Shown piece after piece: positions 46,201-57,764 of a stretch of DNA of 64,000 nt. Each line of letters opens with the position of its first letter. Positions within the stretch are counted from its first letter, which is position 1. The notes under the pieces were generated by a model. It saw nothing but the letters and a program-made list of their open reading frames with translations, had not been told where the DNA came from and made no database searches. The stretch is from Bicyclus anynana (Eukaryota; Arthropoda; Insecta; Lepidoptera; Nymphalidae): the NCBI RefSeq assembly GCF_947172395.1, contig NC_069099.1:14203740-14267739 (forward strand), in the 5' to 3' direction. A program made the translations under genes and the position numbers.

Positions 46201-49200
46201 TACTAGTACACTAAAGGTAAAAAAAAAAATTAGAAAATTCCTTGGCCAACATATTAAGTGGTATAGGTTTTGAATATAGATTTGTATTGGTTCCTTAGGT
46301 AGTCAGTACATTTGTGCATCTACAAAGTGCACGCCACCGAGTTGTTGGTACCTGCATGCAACTGATGGGTGGTCTGCATCAAGTATGAATCAATATAGAG
46401 ACTTAAATCATTACATCAGTAAAATAATTAATGGATATAGCCAAAAAAAAAAAAAAAAAAGAAATTTAACAGAATTAAAAAAAAAAAAGAATATACTAAA
46501 ATTAATGAATAGGTAAAACCTCTGATAGCAAACTAGAGGTATATAACAAAGGGGGTGGTCTGGTCTAAGACAGGTTTATGCTACTATTATTACAAAAAAG
46601 GGGGTAGTCTGAAGATAATTATACAATACATAGTCAAATATCATCTTTTCTTATCTAGTGATAACTACTAGGATTGGATTACATACTAAAATTATTACAA
46701 TCATAAATCGCAATATTTTCAAGAAGTCTTTATTATCATTAAAAAAAAAAAAAGCATTTCTTTAAGAGAAAGAGTCTTTTGTCTGAATTAAAGTAAATTG
46801 ATAGATTAACACATGTTTAACATTTTATTTCATTTTATGTACCGGGTCTAAGGTTCATTCAATTATAGACTGATTTTCTCTTGGATGCTAGGTATGCTAG
46901 TTATGTTAAATTAAATTATTTGTCAAACAAGTATGATATTTATCTGAACGATTAAGTGACTGAGCTATGTGATACTGTGTGAAAATATTTGATTACAGAT
47001 CCGAGATGCATGGATATTGATTGATGAATATGGGATATATGAGATTCTCATGATAATCATTGGGTTGAACACAGCCCTATTCGACAGTTGACCCAAATCA
47101 CAAAGATGAGAGAAGTTACACTATGTATTGATAACACACGATTTAAATTTAGTATTTTTATTTATGATATGATGATATTATAATTATGTATTATATTGAG
47201 AGTTATTAGTTTTGATATCATATATACATATATTTTAAATATTTGCTCACATCCATGATGTTGTTCATTAATTATGACTTACTGATGACGATTTGTGTTT
47301 TGGTAAAATTTTAATATAAGGATAGATGTATTACACAGGCCGACACGATTTTCGTTGTCCAAGATATAATTATTTTTTTTTCTACTGATTTTGTAGTGCT
47401 GATTACGAAATCAGACCTAATTTCATCATATCACATCAGATTTTTAGTAAAATTAATATATTCGCTAGTTTTGATTTTTCAGTGAAATTTTCGAGTTTTG
47501 GCACTCTTTCTTTGAATTAAGCAACCTCTCATGAGAAATTACTTCAGTTATAACACACACATTTGTTGACACACCTATTTGTAACGCGTTTCGTGGAAAT
47601 AAGCTGTTATAGTGCCTTTGTTAAAAAAAAAATATATATATATTTTAGTTAATGGTTTTTTTTGTTGTTGGAAAACGTCTGATAAACATAACGTCTTCTA
47701 TAAAGTGTCACAATAGTCCAGATATATTTTGTTACATTTGTTGAAACTTTATGATTCTAAGCAAAAACTGAAAAATTTGTGGAAAATATGTATAATAAAT
47801 ATGTAGCTTATTTTGACTTCAAAATACAAATAAAATCGTGGACTCTGCAGTTTGTACTAATCGTGTTGAACAATTAAGGCAGTGGACACTGGACATACAG
47901 CAAAAGACAATCTCTACCTTTTGGTACTACCTATGATATAGTGAAAGCAAGACAATCATACAGATATTGTTATTTTTGCTGTATGTTAGAAGCTTTTAAA
48001 GTAAAATTTGTCTTCCTTTTTGTAAAAAAAAATTGATGTGATAGAGTAATTGTGCAGGTATTTTTGTGTTCAAAATACTATAAATTACTGATAATTTTTA
48101 CTGAAATCAAAACAACGTTCAAAAAGTATTCATTTGTCGGCCGGTGTTATCGATAATATTTTAGATAGTATTATAGTATAGTAGTGTTATGACGACTAAT
48201 ATACCGTTATTTGTTTTGTGAATGATTATGGATATATTTGTTGTATAATAATTTCTCTATTGATTATTACACAGCAAAATAAAATAAATAAATAAATATA
48301 AAAAGATTCCAACGAATTGATAAACTCCTTTTTTTTGAAGTCGTTTAAAAATGTATGTATATGTATTTATATCTGATTTTATATTTTGATTATCTTCTAT
48401 CACATGTCATCTGGAAGTCTAACACGATCATGAAGTCCTGTAACTATATTAGTTCTGAACTTGATGGTGAGGGGTTCGGTGCAGATGCAACACATCATCT
48501 GGAAGTCTAACACGATCACAAAGTCCTGTAACTTTACTAGTTCTTGACTTGGTGGTGAGGGGTTCGGTGCAGATGTCACACATCATCTGGAAGTCTAACA
48601 CGATCACAAAGTCCTGTAACTTTACTAGTTCTTGACTTGGTGGTGAGGGGTTCGGTGCAGATATCACACATCATCTGGAAGTCTAACACGATCACAAAGT
48701 CCTGTAATTTTACTAGTTCTGGACTTGGTGGTGAGGGGTTCGGTGCAGATGTCACACATCATCTGGAAGTCTAACACGATCACAAAGTCCTGTAACTTTA
48801 CTAGTTCTGGACTGGGTGGTGAGGGGTTCGGTGCAGATGCCATTAATCGATGATGACGAATTTGACAAATATAAATAATGTTTTGAAATGATGAAAATAG
48901 ATAAGTTGATTGACAAAAGCTTCACATGAACATTATGTTTATTTATAATATGTATCACTCTTATTCTTATTTAACATTTTTATGATAAAAGTATATAGAA
49001 GAAATCAAGAATTTCATTATAGTTTCATTGGATTCTTTTAAATAACTTATGGGATGCTGTGTGATAATTAATTATAAAATTTTATTGTTAACATTGTTCT
49101 ATTTATAGTTGATATTATAGTAATGTCATAATTTCATGATATTCTTGTGTTGTTTGGGGACAAACTTTTAGTAAGGATGGCCGAATATTAGAAGATAAAG

Positions 49201-51902
49201 ACATTACATTTGTAAATATTACATATCGTCTATGTACTTAATGCTTTAAATTAATCTACTACTCTGTCTAAGTTAATTACAATATTTAATAAGTCTCTGT
49301 CTAGAGTAAAGCTCCCTCTTGTCATCTGGAAGCTCAGACAAATATTAGAAGATAAAGACATTACATTTGTAAATATTACATATCGTCTATGTACTTAATG
49401 CTTTAAATTAATCTACTACTCTGTCTAAGTTAATTACAATATTTAATAAGTCTCTGTCTAGAGTAAAGCTCCCTCTTGTCATCTGGAAGCTCAGACAAAT
49501 ATTAGAAGATAAAGACATTACATTTGTAAATATTACATATCGTCTATGTACTTAATGCTTTAAATTAATCTACTACTCTGTCTAAGTTAATTACAATATT
49601 TAATAAGTCTCTGTCTAGAGTAAAGCTCCCTCTTGTCATCTGGAAGCTCAGACAAATATTAGAAGATAAAGACATTACATTTGTAAATATTACATATCGT
49701 CTATGTACTTAATGCTTTAAATTAATCTACTACTCTGTCTAAGTTAATTACAATATTTAATAAGTCTCTGTCTAGAGTAAAGCTCCCTCTTGTCATCTGG
49801 AAGCTCAGACAAATATTAGAAGATAAAGACATTACATTTGTAAATATTACATATCGTCTATGTACTTAATGCTTTAAATTAATCTACTACTCTGTCTAAG
49901 TTAATTACAATATTTAATAAGTCTCTGTCTAGAGTAAAGCTCCCTCTTGTCATCTGGAAGCTCAGACATACATAAGACCTACCTCGCTAGATGTTGTTTT
50001 TCGTCAAAGTACATGATTTACTTGTATGATCTAATGCGATTATAAGAACTGTCTCTGTAAAATCGAGGTTTCATAGTTATAACTTTATATTAACATAACT
50101 TTTAGTTTAGTTTAGGAATGACAAAATGACAGACAATTTTGTCATGAATTTGGGTAATTGGACTGAATCTGGAAGTGATTAAAGATTGAATTTATTTCAA
50201 ATTTGTAAAAACAAGAATTAACATACCAGTTTAACTGAATTTAAGTGTTTGGATTTTTATCAATAGAATCACTATCAAAATCTGTATAGGTCTGTATTCA
50301 CAATTTGTAAATATTGAATGAGAAATCTGTTAAACTATAATTATATAATTCTTAAAGAATAATTAAATGTATTGTAGGGTGTTTCAACATATTGTTAAAT
50401 CAAGGTTTAAAATTAGAAAATATCTGTAATGACAAAATTGAAATTTTACTACTTGTAAATCAGTGAATTTAGCAAGTAGTAATAATAATAGATTAATTGG
50501 GACTCACTTTTGTTATAATTAGAAATTATTGGAGAATTAATGAGTTGTGGTAATAAACATAAATTAAAATTTTAAATACTATGAGACATAGTTCAGTGAA
50601 TCTTTATAATAATGTAATGTTAGAATTTATTTGTGTTTACAAAGTTTGAGGACAAACTTGTAGTCAGTATGGCCGAATGTTAGATTTTTAATTATTTAAA
50701 TAATTATAAATACATAAGACAACATATAAAAACTCCTTCTTCCAGATAAATGTTTTAATCTGTACTGTTTATTAATGATTATGGTTTTATTCTGAGGTTG
50801 GTAGGGTATTGTGATAGATACTCTATGAAAAAGAGGGGAACATGCGATTTAAGTGGCGTGAAGTCAATTTAATTAATGTATTATCCATCTACCAAAGTAA
50901 CGATTTGTTTAAGAATGAGTAATAAGTTATTTGAAATACAGTTTATACATTCCAGCTTGTGTTATTTTATTCCATTGCTTTTAAACATAATTTACAATTA
51001 ATACTTAATGTATAGGTATGGGGCAATAAAACGAAATAGAAATGATTTAATAAATAGAAATAGATTTATTAATTACTAGCGAACGCCCGCGACTTCGTCC
51101 CTTAGATCTCTTTAATCCAGTCCTTACAGTAGTTAGTATCGCTGTAAAAATGGAGTAACTTCTCCCGTTTTCACAACTTTTCTCTTCACTGCTCTGCTCC
51201 TATTAATCGTAGCGTGATGAAAAGTATACTATAACCTGCCCAGGAGTATGAAAATAATTGTACCAAGTTTCGTTGAAATCCGTCTAGTAGTTTTTGTTTC
51301 TATAATGAACATTCAGACTGACAAAAATTTTACTGATTGCATTTTTGGCATCAGTATCGATCACTAATCACTCCCAGATAATTATTTTGGAAATTTCATG
51401 TACAGAATTGACCTCCCTAAGGATTTATTATAAGTATAGATAGATAAAAAGCGGTTTATTTGTGCCGAAATGATTAAAGTCGGATTGCAACCTGTCATAT
51501 TTATTTTGAAAATGTGAGAATTTTTCGAAAACTCATTGCAATCGAAATGCTAAGATTTTTGAGGATTTAGATATTTCGGGGGCCCTAAGGTCCCGGGGCA
51601 CTGCACCGCCTCACCCCTGGGTACGCCACTGCAACCAGACCAATTAAGAAAATATCAAACGGCCCAGTTGGGGATCGAACCCAGGACCTCCGTTGTAAAT
51701 CCACCGCGAATACCACTGCGTCACGCGTCGAGTTTCTACTAATCTGCTCCTCAATTTCCAGGGTATCCTCGCCTACGACAAACTTGATTCCTCTGCATCC
51801 GCCAACGTGACAGCTGGCGGCCTGGGCTTCAACTACCTGTCCCTGCGTATGAAGAGCGAACGCGGTCGTGGCCTCAGTTACGACGTCTACATTTTCGCTT
51901 AA
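43242..51902 (+). CDS. MBF2-family secreted peptide, copy D (2 exons, 113 aa)
   Basis: Exon 1 is 43242-43442 (67 codons), ending ATTCAG|GTAACT. Exon 2 is 51762-51902 (46 codons plus TAA) after TTTCCAG. Signal peptide MKLYVFIAVLVAAVVITDC, then SHTFLGTNVLRQQ. Exon 2 core ANVTAGGLGFNYLSLRMK, end YDVYIFA. The 8319-bp intron holds a 6.9-kb LTR element plus SINE fragments; excluding the LTR element it would be about 1.4 kb, like its paralogues. Both exons are intact in frame, splice sites and promoter, so the gene may still be expressed if the long intron is spliced. Confidence 0.9.
43470..43545 (-). repeat. SINE-B 3' fragment in MBF2 copy D intron
   Basis: CACAAGTTAGCCTTTGACTG then TCACCTGATGGTAAGTGAT only. 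Confidence 0.6.
43610..43928 (-). repeat. SINE-A copy, full length, in MBF2 copy D intron
   Basis: Reverse copy from GGCTCACTGCTGAGCTCGAG to the head ATCCACTGGGCTATCACAGC. Confidence 0.85.
44044..44349. repeat. Left LTR (306 bp)
   Basis: Identical by eye to 50678-50983. Flanked on the left by AACA. Confidence 0.85.
48408..48841. repeat. Tandem array, 88-bp unit, about 5 copies
   Basis: Unit starts CATCTGGAAGTCTAACACG at 48408, 48496, 48584, 48672 and 48760: exactly 88 bp apart. Units differ by a few substitutions. Lies inside the LTR element. Confidence 0.95.
49184..49968. repeat. Tandem array, 157-bp unit, exactly 5 copies
   Basis: Unit starts AATATTAGAAGATAAAGAC at 49184, 49341, 49498, 49655 and 49812, each 157 bp apart, and the copies appear identical (785 = 5 x 157 bp). 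Each unit contains CATCTGGAAG, the motif that also opens the 88-bp unit. Lies inside the LTR element. Confidence 0.97.
50678..50983. repeat. Right LTR (306 bp)
   Basis: Identical by eye to 44044-44349. Followed by AACA. Confidence 0.85.
51075..51445. repeat. Dispersed ACTAGCGAACGCC repeat in MBF2 copy D intron
   Basis: ACTAGCGAACGCCCGCGACT at the left, GAAATCCGTCTAGTAGTTTT inside and AAGTATAGATAG at the right end. Confidence 0.6.
51630..51735 (-). repeat. SINE-B head fragment in MBF2 copy D intron
   Basis: CAGACCAATTAAGAAAAT, GGGGATCGAACCCAGGACC and ATACCACTGCGTCACG, ending 26 bp before the exon 2 acceptor. Confidence 0.7.
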
Positions 51903-51917
51903 AACAACAAATTTGGC

Positions 51918-51974
51918 CTCACCAAACTCCCTTGTAAGACCCCTTTAGCAAGGCTTTTAGTATTGCTTGGTGAG
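51918..51974 (+). promoter_or_regulatory. 3'-UTR stem-loop of MBF2 copy D
   Basis: CTCACCAA (51918) and TTGGTGAG (51967) pair; CCTTGT and GCAAGG can pair inside. Copy C has the same layout at 36626-36689. Confidence 0.5.
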
Positions 51975-52184
51975 TCAAAAACTTTGTAAGTGATGTACAC
52001 ATAATTAAAGATTTAATGTGACAAAAACGTGCATTTTTATTAACTGTTGCCCTGATATATGGGTTTAACATTTACATGGTATAGAAAAATACTTGAAAAA
52101 TCTTCAACCAGATATTTTCGAAGTAAAGTAAAACAGCTTTCATAGATCGTGCGACATAGGTACAATTAATTTATTAAAATTAAT

Positions 52185-52186
<2 letters not shown>

Positions 52187-52241
<55 letters not shown>
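52187..52241. repeat. Poly-T run (55 T)
   Basis: An unbroken T run. It may be a retroposon tail, and its length may be unreliable in the assembly. Confidence 0.9.
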
Positions 52242-52243
<2 letters not shown>

Positions 52244-52800
52244 TTATTATAAATTTAAATTTAATATACTGTGTAATTCTTAGTTTTAATTAATATATTA
52301 TAGTGTTATGGCTCACCTATGTAGGTACTTGTACCTATACTTAAATAAAAAAAAAAAAAAAAATTAATTATTTGTTTTTATAATTACCAGACAAATTAAA
52401 AAAATCCTGTAAAGTTGTAAAATTATGATGAGGCTTTGGGAGTCTACTTATATGAATATATTGATTTAGAGCCTCATCATAAAAGTAGATTTTAAAGTAT
52501 ATTTGCTATATCTTTAAAATAACACCAAACATTCCCGTCCCCAGTGGCAAGCACTCCACAGATGCAATAATGCATTTCAAACTTGTATTAAAGAAGACAT
52601 TCTACACTTAGTACTTACCCTAGTTAAAAACCTTATGCACGCCACTGCCCATCCCCCTCCAATTAATCTCAAAATAGGATTAGTCTCAAAATATTAGGAG
52701 AGGGTATTAAAATATTCTAGCGGTTGGGGATAAAACCACCTCCTCTTCTCGGTGATGAGTCCGGTCTAGGGTTCGGACTGTATATCTAGTTGTTGAGATC

Positions 52801-53219
52801 AATGATAATTTTATACTATAGATTACGTGCCTACAAAATCACCGCAAAAAGTGATCAGAATTTAGCTACACCAGTGAGCGGACACAATATGCACAATTTT
52901 GCAATGATATTAAATATTAGATGTGTTACACTAGCGCATGAAAAATGAGGCGCTAAAAAGAGGAAATTTATATTCAAATTAATGTTAGTTGTGGTGAACA
53001 TCGAACGCTATTTAAACAAATAATACCTAAATATCGTCTACAATGTCGATTTGTGTGTTCAGGAAGTGTAAAAACTATATACACATAAAATATATAATAT
53101 AAATATATAAAGACAAAATTGAGCATGTGTGCGCTCAGTGTTGTAGCCTATTATTCAGATCACTTTTTGCGGTGATTTTGTAACGACGTAACAAATCTAT
53201 AGTATAACATTATCATTGC
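52801..53219. mobile_element. Fold-back MITE with ~60-bp inverted ends
   Basis: Left AATGATAATTTTATACTATA and ACAAAATCACCGCAAAAAGT; the right end carries the inverse (ACTTTTTGCGGTGATTTTGT and TATAGTATAACATTATCATT). Confidence 0.8.
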
Positions 53220-53335
53220 ATTTTTATCTTTAATTCCATTAGGTATATTTATGTACAATAGTTTTTACACTTCCAGAATACACTACTCAACATTGTAGAC
53301 TTAGAAGTATTATGAGTTTAAATAACGTTCGTTGT
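53003..53335. repeat. Second inverted repeat overlapping the fold-back MITE
   Basis: CGAACGCTATTTAAAC (53003) and GTTTAAATAACGTTCG (53316), plus GGAAGTGTAAAAACTAT (53062) and ATAGTTTTTACACTTCC (53259), pair around a centre near 53170, different from the MITE's centre near 53010. Confidence 0.7.
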
Positions 53336-53839
53336 TTAATGAAATTAGGTAAGACAATTAAACACATTTGTTCGCCTCAGTATTGATGCGCTAGTGCCTT
53401 ATCTTTAGTGTAAAATATCATTGATTATGAAATATGAAACTAGTTGAGTGTATAGCGACAAAAATCATGTGAGCTCAACCGTATCTATCCATTTTAGTAT
53501 TATAGAAAACACTGTCGATATTGTAAATTCTAAAAATATTTTACATAAAAATGTAAATATGGTTGAAGTAAATCTGCCACAGAATGGTAATGGATTAGAA
53601 AACTGTGCTCGATGCACAATCACAATAAAAACGGATTGAATATCGCGCGGTTAAAATTTGAATGCTCCGGGTATTGTGATATCGGTAAAAAATGTCCCGG
53701 GCTTGGAGTTCATACGGGCGGGCAATAAACAAAGAAATAGAAAAAACTGACTTACTTCGATATGCATTGTGACTGACTCTGAATGTGGGTGATGTTTTTA
53801 CACCGACGAGTAACAATTTTTCATGTTAAATGTAATATA

Positions 53840-54345
53840 CGTGAAGTGGAAGGAAAGAGACCTCGAGGACGTAGTCCGATGAGTTGGTTAGACCAAATCC
53901 GCGCTATTCTTGACATCAAGGTAGACGAGGTTCTGTAAGGAGGAGTAGCATACGTTTTTAACGAATAATAGTGGCATAACTAGGCGTAACTCTGCGCGAT
54001 CGAATCAGAAATGAGGAGATCCGCAGATGAACCAAAGTCACTGATATAGCCCGAGTTGCGAAGCTGAAGTGGCAATGGGCGGGGCACATAGTGCGAAGAG
54101 CCGATGGACGTTGGGGTCCCAAAGTGCTGGAATGCCGACCCCGCACTAGAAAGCGAAGTGTTGCTCAAACCCCCCCACCAGGTGAACTGACGACATCAAG
54201 CGAGTCGCAGGGATTCGCTGGATGCAGGTGGCTCAGTATCGTGATGTTTGGAAGTTCTTTTAAATGACCTAAGTATGTCCTGCAGTGCACGTCCTTCGGC
54301 TGATATGATGATGATGATGATGATGATGATGAAGATGATGATGAA
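53840..54345 (+). mobile_element. LINE C-terminal fragments, RTE/BovB-type at the 3' side
   Basis: 53840-53940 reads EVEGKRPRGRSPMSWLDQI, a LINE C-terminal pattern of another family. 53996-54310 reads IRNEEIRR, GRWGPKVLECRP and KRVAGIRWMQ with breaks, the RTE/BovB tail, ending in a TGATGA-repeat. Both are degenerate. Confidence 0.7.
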
Positions 54346-54463
54346 CTAGGCGTTGTTCATAGAACCGGTCACACAACGTATAATGCAAAAACGTGCACCA
54401 TATAAATGCTTAGTTTCTGTAAAGAAGACATGCAGGACAATGCTGTATTTAGCCTTAATAAGG

Positions 54464-54925
54464 GGTTCACACGGGTCGATTTCACCGCACGGCTAGGCCA
54501 CACAGCAAGAGACGACCGTCTACATGACATTCGGACTACGCTGCCACTAAAATCGCTAGTTAACTGCCTTTTGCTGTGTGGAAATTAGTCACATGGGTCT
54601 CTATAAACGGCTGTGTACTTAAAAATAAAAGTGTACTAATTGTAGGCGATCACCTGAATGAGGTGTGTTTTGCGCTGTGTTATTACTCGACACCGATACA
54701 GATTGCTTAAAAACTGTTGATAAAATATTAGGCTGATACTATTTATTTCTGAAGGAACTCTTGAACAATTGAACTATTTAAACTATTTCGATACCGGCAC
54801 GTATCATACGGTCTTCATTTTCTTTCGAACAAATCGCATGCTCTTTTTATCGACCGGTGTAAATAGGGTGGATTTCCCAAGCAACTGACTTGCCGCTCGA
54901 CGAAAATCGACCCATGTAAACTCCG
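54464..54925. mobile_element. Possible MITE with inverted ends
   Basis: GGGTTCACACGGGTCGATTT left and AAAATCGACCCATGTAAACTC right are imperfect inverted repeats. Confidence 0.4.
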
Positions 54926-55342
54926 CATTACAGAATAGCGTTACAGTACGGTGTGACAAGCGGTCGTTTTCCGAAACAAAGCCTGTGTCAAAGCTACGGC
55001 ATTTAGCCTCGGGTGCTTTCAAATTAGAATTTAGGAATTGCGTTGTTTCGAATGTTCCGCGATTTCGGAAAGTCAACATTTGAACTATTTGTTGCATGGA
55101 ACATGTAGTTTGGGAGTTTGAAGCAGTACCAGTTGCGAAAGTGGAAATTGAGTGCCTCTAACTGTAGGTAAAATACATATAAATAAATTTTAAGTGTCTG
55201 TCGACTGTCTGTGATTTCAAGATAATTGTGTTTTTTAGAGTGGTTAGAGTTATTTACACGACACCAAAACACAAATAGGCTTTTTTTAACTTAGTCTGTC
55301 TGTCGGTTTGTCTAGGCAAGTCTCTGGACAGGGGCATACTTT

Positions 55343-55512
55343 TATAGCTTGGCAAATTCGTTCGCAATACTTCCCATGGTCCGCGCGGGTCGAGGGCGTG
55401 TAGCGATGCATGAGAAACCCACGACCACTTCCCCGCATGCACGATTTCATACCCGCGCCTTTCTCCCCGTTGCCCGCATATCATGGGGGTGGCATCAACG
55501 AACTTGCCAAGC
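55343..55512. mobile_element. MITE, TATAGCTTG family, second copy, inverted
   Basis: Ends TATAGCTTGGCAAATTCG and CGAACTTGCCAAGC. The core matches the 30169 copy on the opposite strand (GGTCCGCGCGGG, CCCGCATATCATG). Confidence 0.7.
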
Positions 55513-56229
55513 CGTCCCGCCCGACTACAGGGGCCCCTTATTTGTGAAAGCAAAAATCAGTAAAATGTAATTAACAATATCACTTAATCGGGTGCTTTCC
55601 GAAAAAAAAAACACGTTGACGTTGAAATGGATGAAACGATTTTAATAAAGATTGAGGTAGACTTCCTTTTTCAGTGGAAGATATTATTGAGCAACTTTTA
55701 CAGATAGACAGACAAAAAAAAATATATTTTTGGCTTCAGGATCGGTTAATCGGCCCTTCATTTAAAATTTTCGAAATAAAATGTTCTAAAATGGACCTGT
55801 TACAGTTTTATTATAAGTATAGATAGATAGATAATATACTCGTATATACCTAGATTTATTATTTATAGACCATTTTAGTCTTTCATTAACCGAGAATTCG
55901 GAAATTACAATTATTGCATATTCATATATGCCTCGTATCGTGCACCTTTGATATATCCATACATAATTTGTGTATATTGCTATGAAGTAAAGGACTCATT
56001 TAATATTCAGAGAGGTAATGCCGGCATCTAAGACCAAGCGTGTGTGTGGTAACTTAACGTTTGACGACCTCTCTGGAGGGTTTCGGTTCTCAATGAGGTC
56101 CTGGGTTTGATTCCCAGCTAGTTTCAGTTTAAGATTTTATTTTTTTAAACTCCTCAGGTTTGCTCTAGTGGTAGCATTGGCTGTTGCCAGTTGTTTTTTT
56201 GGTCTGGTAGGCCTGTAAAAGACCGGCAA

Positions 56230-56562
56230 AGACGGCCTCCGTGGCGCAATGGTATGCGCGGTGGCTTTACAAGACGGAGGTCCTGCGTTCGATCCCCGGC
56301 TGGGCAGATTGAGATTTTCTTAATTTGTCCAGGTCTAGCTTCTGGCTGGGAGGCTTCGGCCGTGGCTAGTTACCACCCTACCGGCAAAGACGTACCGCCA
56401 AGCGATTTGGCGTTCCGGTACGATGCCGTGTAGAAACCGAAAGGGGTGTGGATTTTCATCCTCCTCCTTGACAAGTTAGCCCGCTTCCATCTTAGACTGC
56501 ATCATCACTTACCATCAGGTGAGATTGTAGTCAAGGGCTAACTTGTAAAGAATAAAAAAAAA
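56230..56562 (+). repeat. SINE-B copy, full length, reference orientation
   Basis: Head GACGGCCTCCGTGGCGCAAT (A box), GTTCGATCCCC (B box), then GGCTTCGGCCGTGGCTAGTT, TTTTCATCCTCCTCC and CAAGGGCTAACTTGTAAAG with an A tail. Confidence 0.85.
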
Positions 56563-56724
56563 AGACTTACTGTCAAGCGATTTAGCGTTTCAGTAATATG
56601 CCGTGTAAAAATCTTCGGAGATATGGTTAGAATAAAACTGTAGCTCTTCTAAATAAGCCTGTATTTATCTAATACTGCATCGTCACTTACCATCAGATGA
56701 GGTCGGAGTCAAATTTTACTTCTA

Positions 56725-57092
56725 ATTATTATCTATCTATAAAGCTGTTTATTGTCAAACTTACCTTCTTACCAATACATCCAAAGTCCTTTTGGCTAAA
56801 TTTTGGAATGGAAATAGATTTTACTCTGGATTGACACATAGGCTACTTTTTATCCCGAAAAATCATTAATTTCCCGAGATTTGCGAAAACTGATGATTTT
56901 GATGATATGAAAGTTTGTTACTCTTTCACGTCTCGACTACTGAACCGAATTATCTGAAATTTGGTATTAAGATATATTATAGCCTGGATTAACCCATAGG
57001 CTACTTTTTATTTCGAAAAAATCCATGGTTCCCGAGGGATTTGTGAAAAACTAAATTCCACGTAAACGAAGTCGCAGGCGTCCGCTAGTTCA
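56725..57092. repeat. Dispersed retroelement repeat, two tandem units, reverse
   Basis: Two units of GGATTGACACATAGGCTACT / GGATTAACCCATAGGCTACT, ending AACGAAGTCGCAGGCGTCCG. Confidence 0.65.
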
Positions 57093-57369
57093 AATATGAA
57101 TACCGAATCCCTAATCCGATGTACGAACACAATCGTCAAATATATAGGTCAGTAGTTTACACACAATTAGCCTAACGTCCCGCGCGCCTGACGCACCGCC
57201 ATAAATTTAATTTTACGCTGATACATTGCGGGCGCTTCGCTAAAATTGTGCATTATTATGCAGAATATGCATCATGCTGCAATAGAAAACCAACGCTGCG
57301 ACTCAGCCAAATTAATTTCTAGAAACTTTAAATATTTTTTGAGTTATCTACTCGTAGTGGGGGGTCGAC

Positions 57370-57640
57370 CCCCTAGAAAGAAAGAAAGAAAAATGCGTTT
57401 ATTTCGAAATTATGCCACACATCACAATATCTCCAGTAGGTACACCATGACATCCAGGACAATACCCTGCGATGTATGACAAAGCCCAAAAAATGGCTCC
57501 AGCTAAGCATAATGCTACGTGACCATTTGAATTTGGACACGTAGCGCTGATTTTCAGCTGGAACCACAGATTGGGTAACGCCACGAACACAGCCAATGCA
57601 ACCTTGTAATCTAAACTAATACTTACAATGACATTAAACT
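57370..57640 (-). repeat. Probable LINE 3' UTR with AAAG tail
   Basis: Starts with AAGAAAGAAAGAAAAATGCG (a 3' tail in reverse), then about 230 bp of repeat-like sequence with ATGTATGACAAAGCCCAAAA. No conserved protein. Confidence 0.4.
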
Positions 57641-57764
57641 GAAAAAATAAACTTAATAATAAATAACCAAAAAGAACTAAAATGAGTTAAACTATAGACC
57701 TAATAAAAAATATTATACTATTATTTCAATACATAATAAATGTACATACATTGCATACATACAT

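Larger units (their letters stand above)
44044..50983. mobile_element. LTR element without recognisable genes, in MBF2 copy D intron
   Basis: Direct repeats 44044-44349 and 50678-50983, each 306 bp, look identical base for base, begin TGTTAG and end GCTTTTA. The 4 bp before the left repeat and after the right repeat are both AACA, a target-site duplication. The 6.3-kb interior has no open frame resembling gag, protease, reverse transcriptase or integrase. This fits a large non-autonomous LTR derivative (LARD-like). A purine-rich segment, GTAAGGATGGCCGAA in an internal copy and similar just before the right LTR, may be the polypurine tract. No TGG-starting primer site follows the left LTR. Identical LTRs mean recent insertion or gene conversion. 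The superfamily is unclear; 4-bp duplication and TGTT ends fit Bel/Pao or Gypsy. Confidence 0.85.

Noticed and set aside
48449..48958. Open frames on the minus strand across the 88-bp array
   Set aside because: They exist only because the repeat lacks stops in one frame; the protein is a simple reiteration with no known match.
48408..49968. Regular repeats that could be mistaken for a CRISPR array
   Set aside because: Units are head-to-tail with no unique spacers, there are no cas genes, and the genome is eukaryotic.
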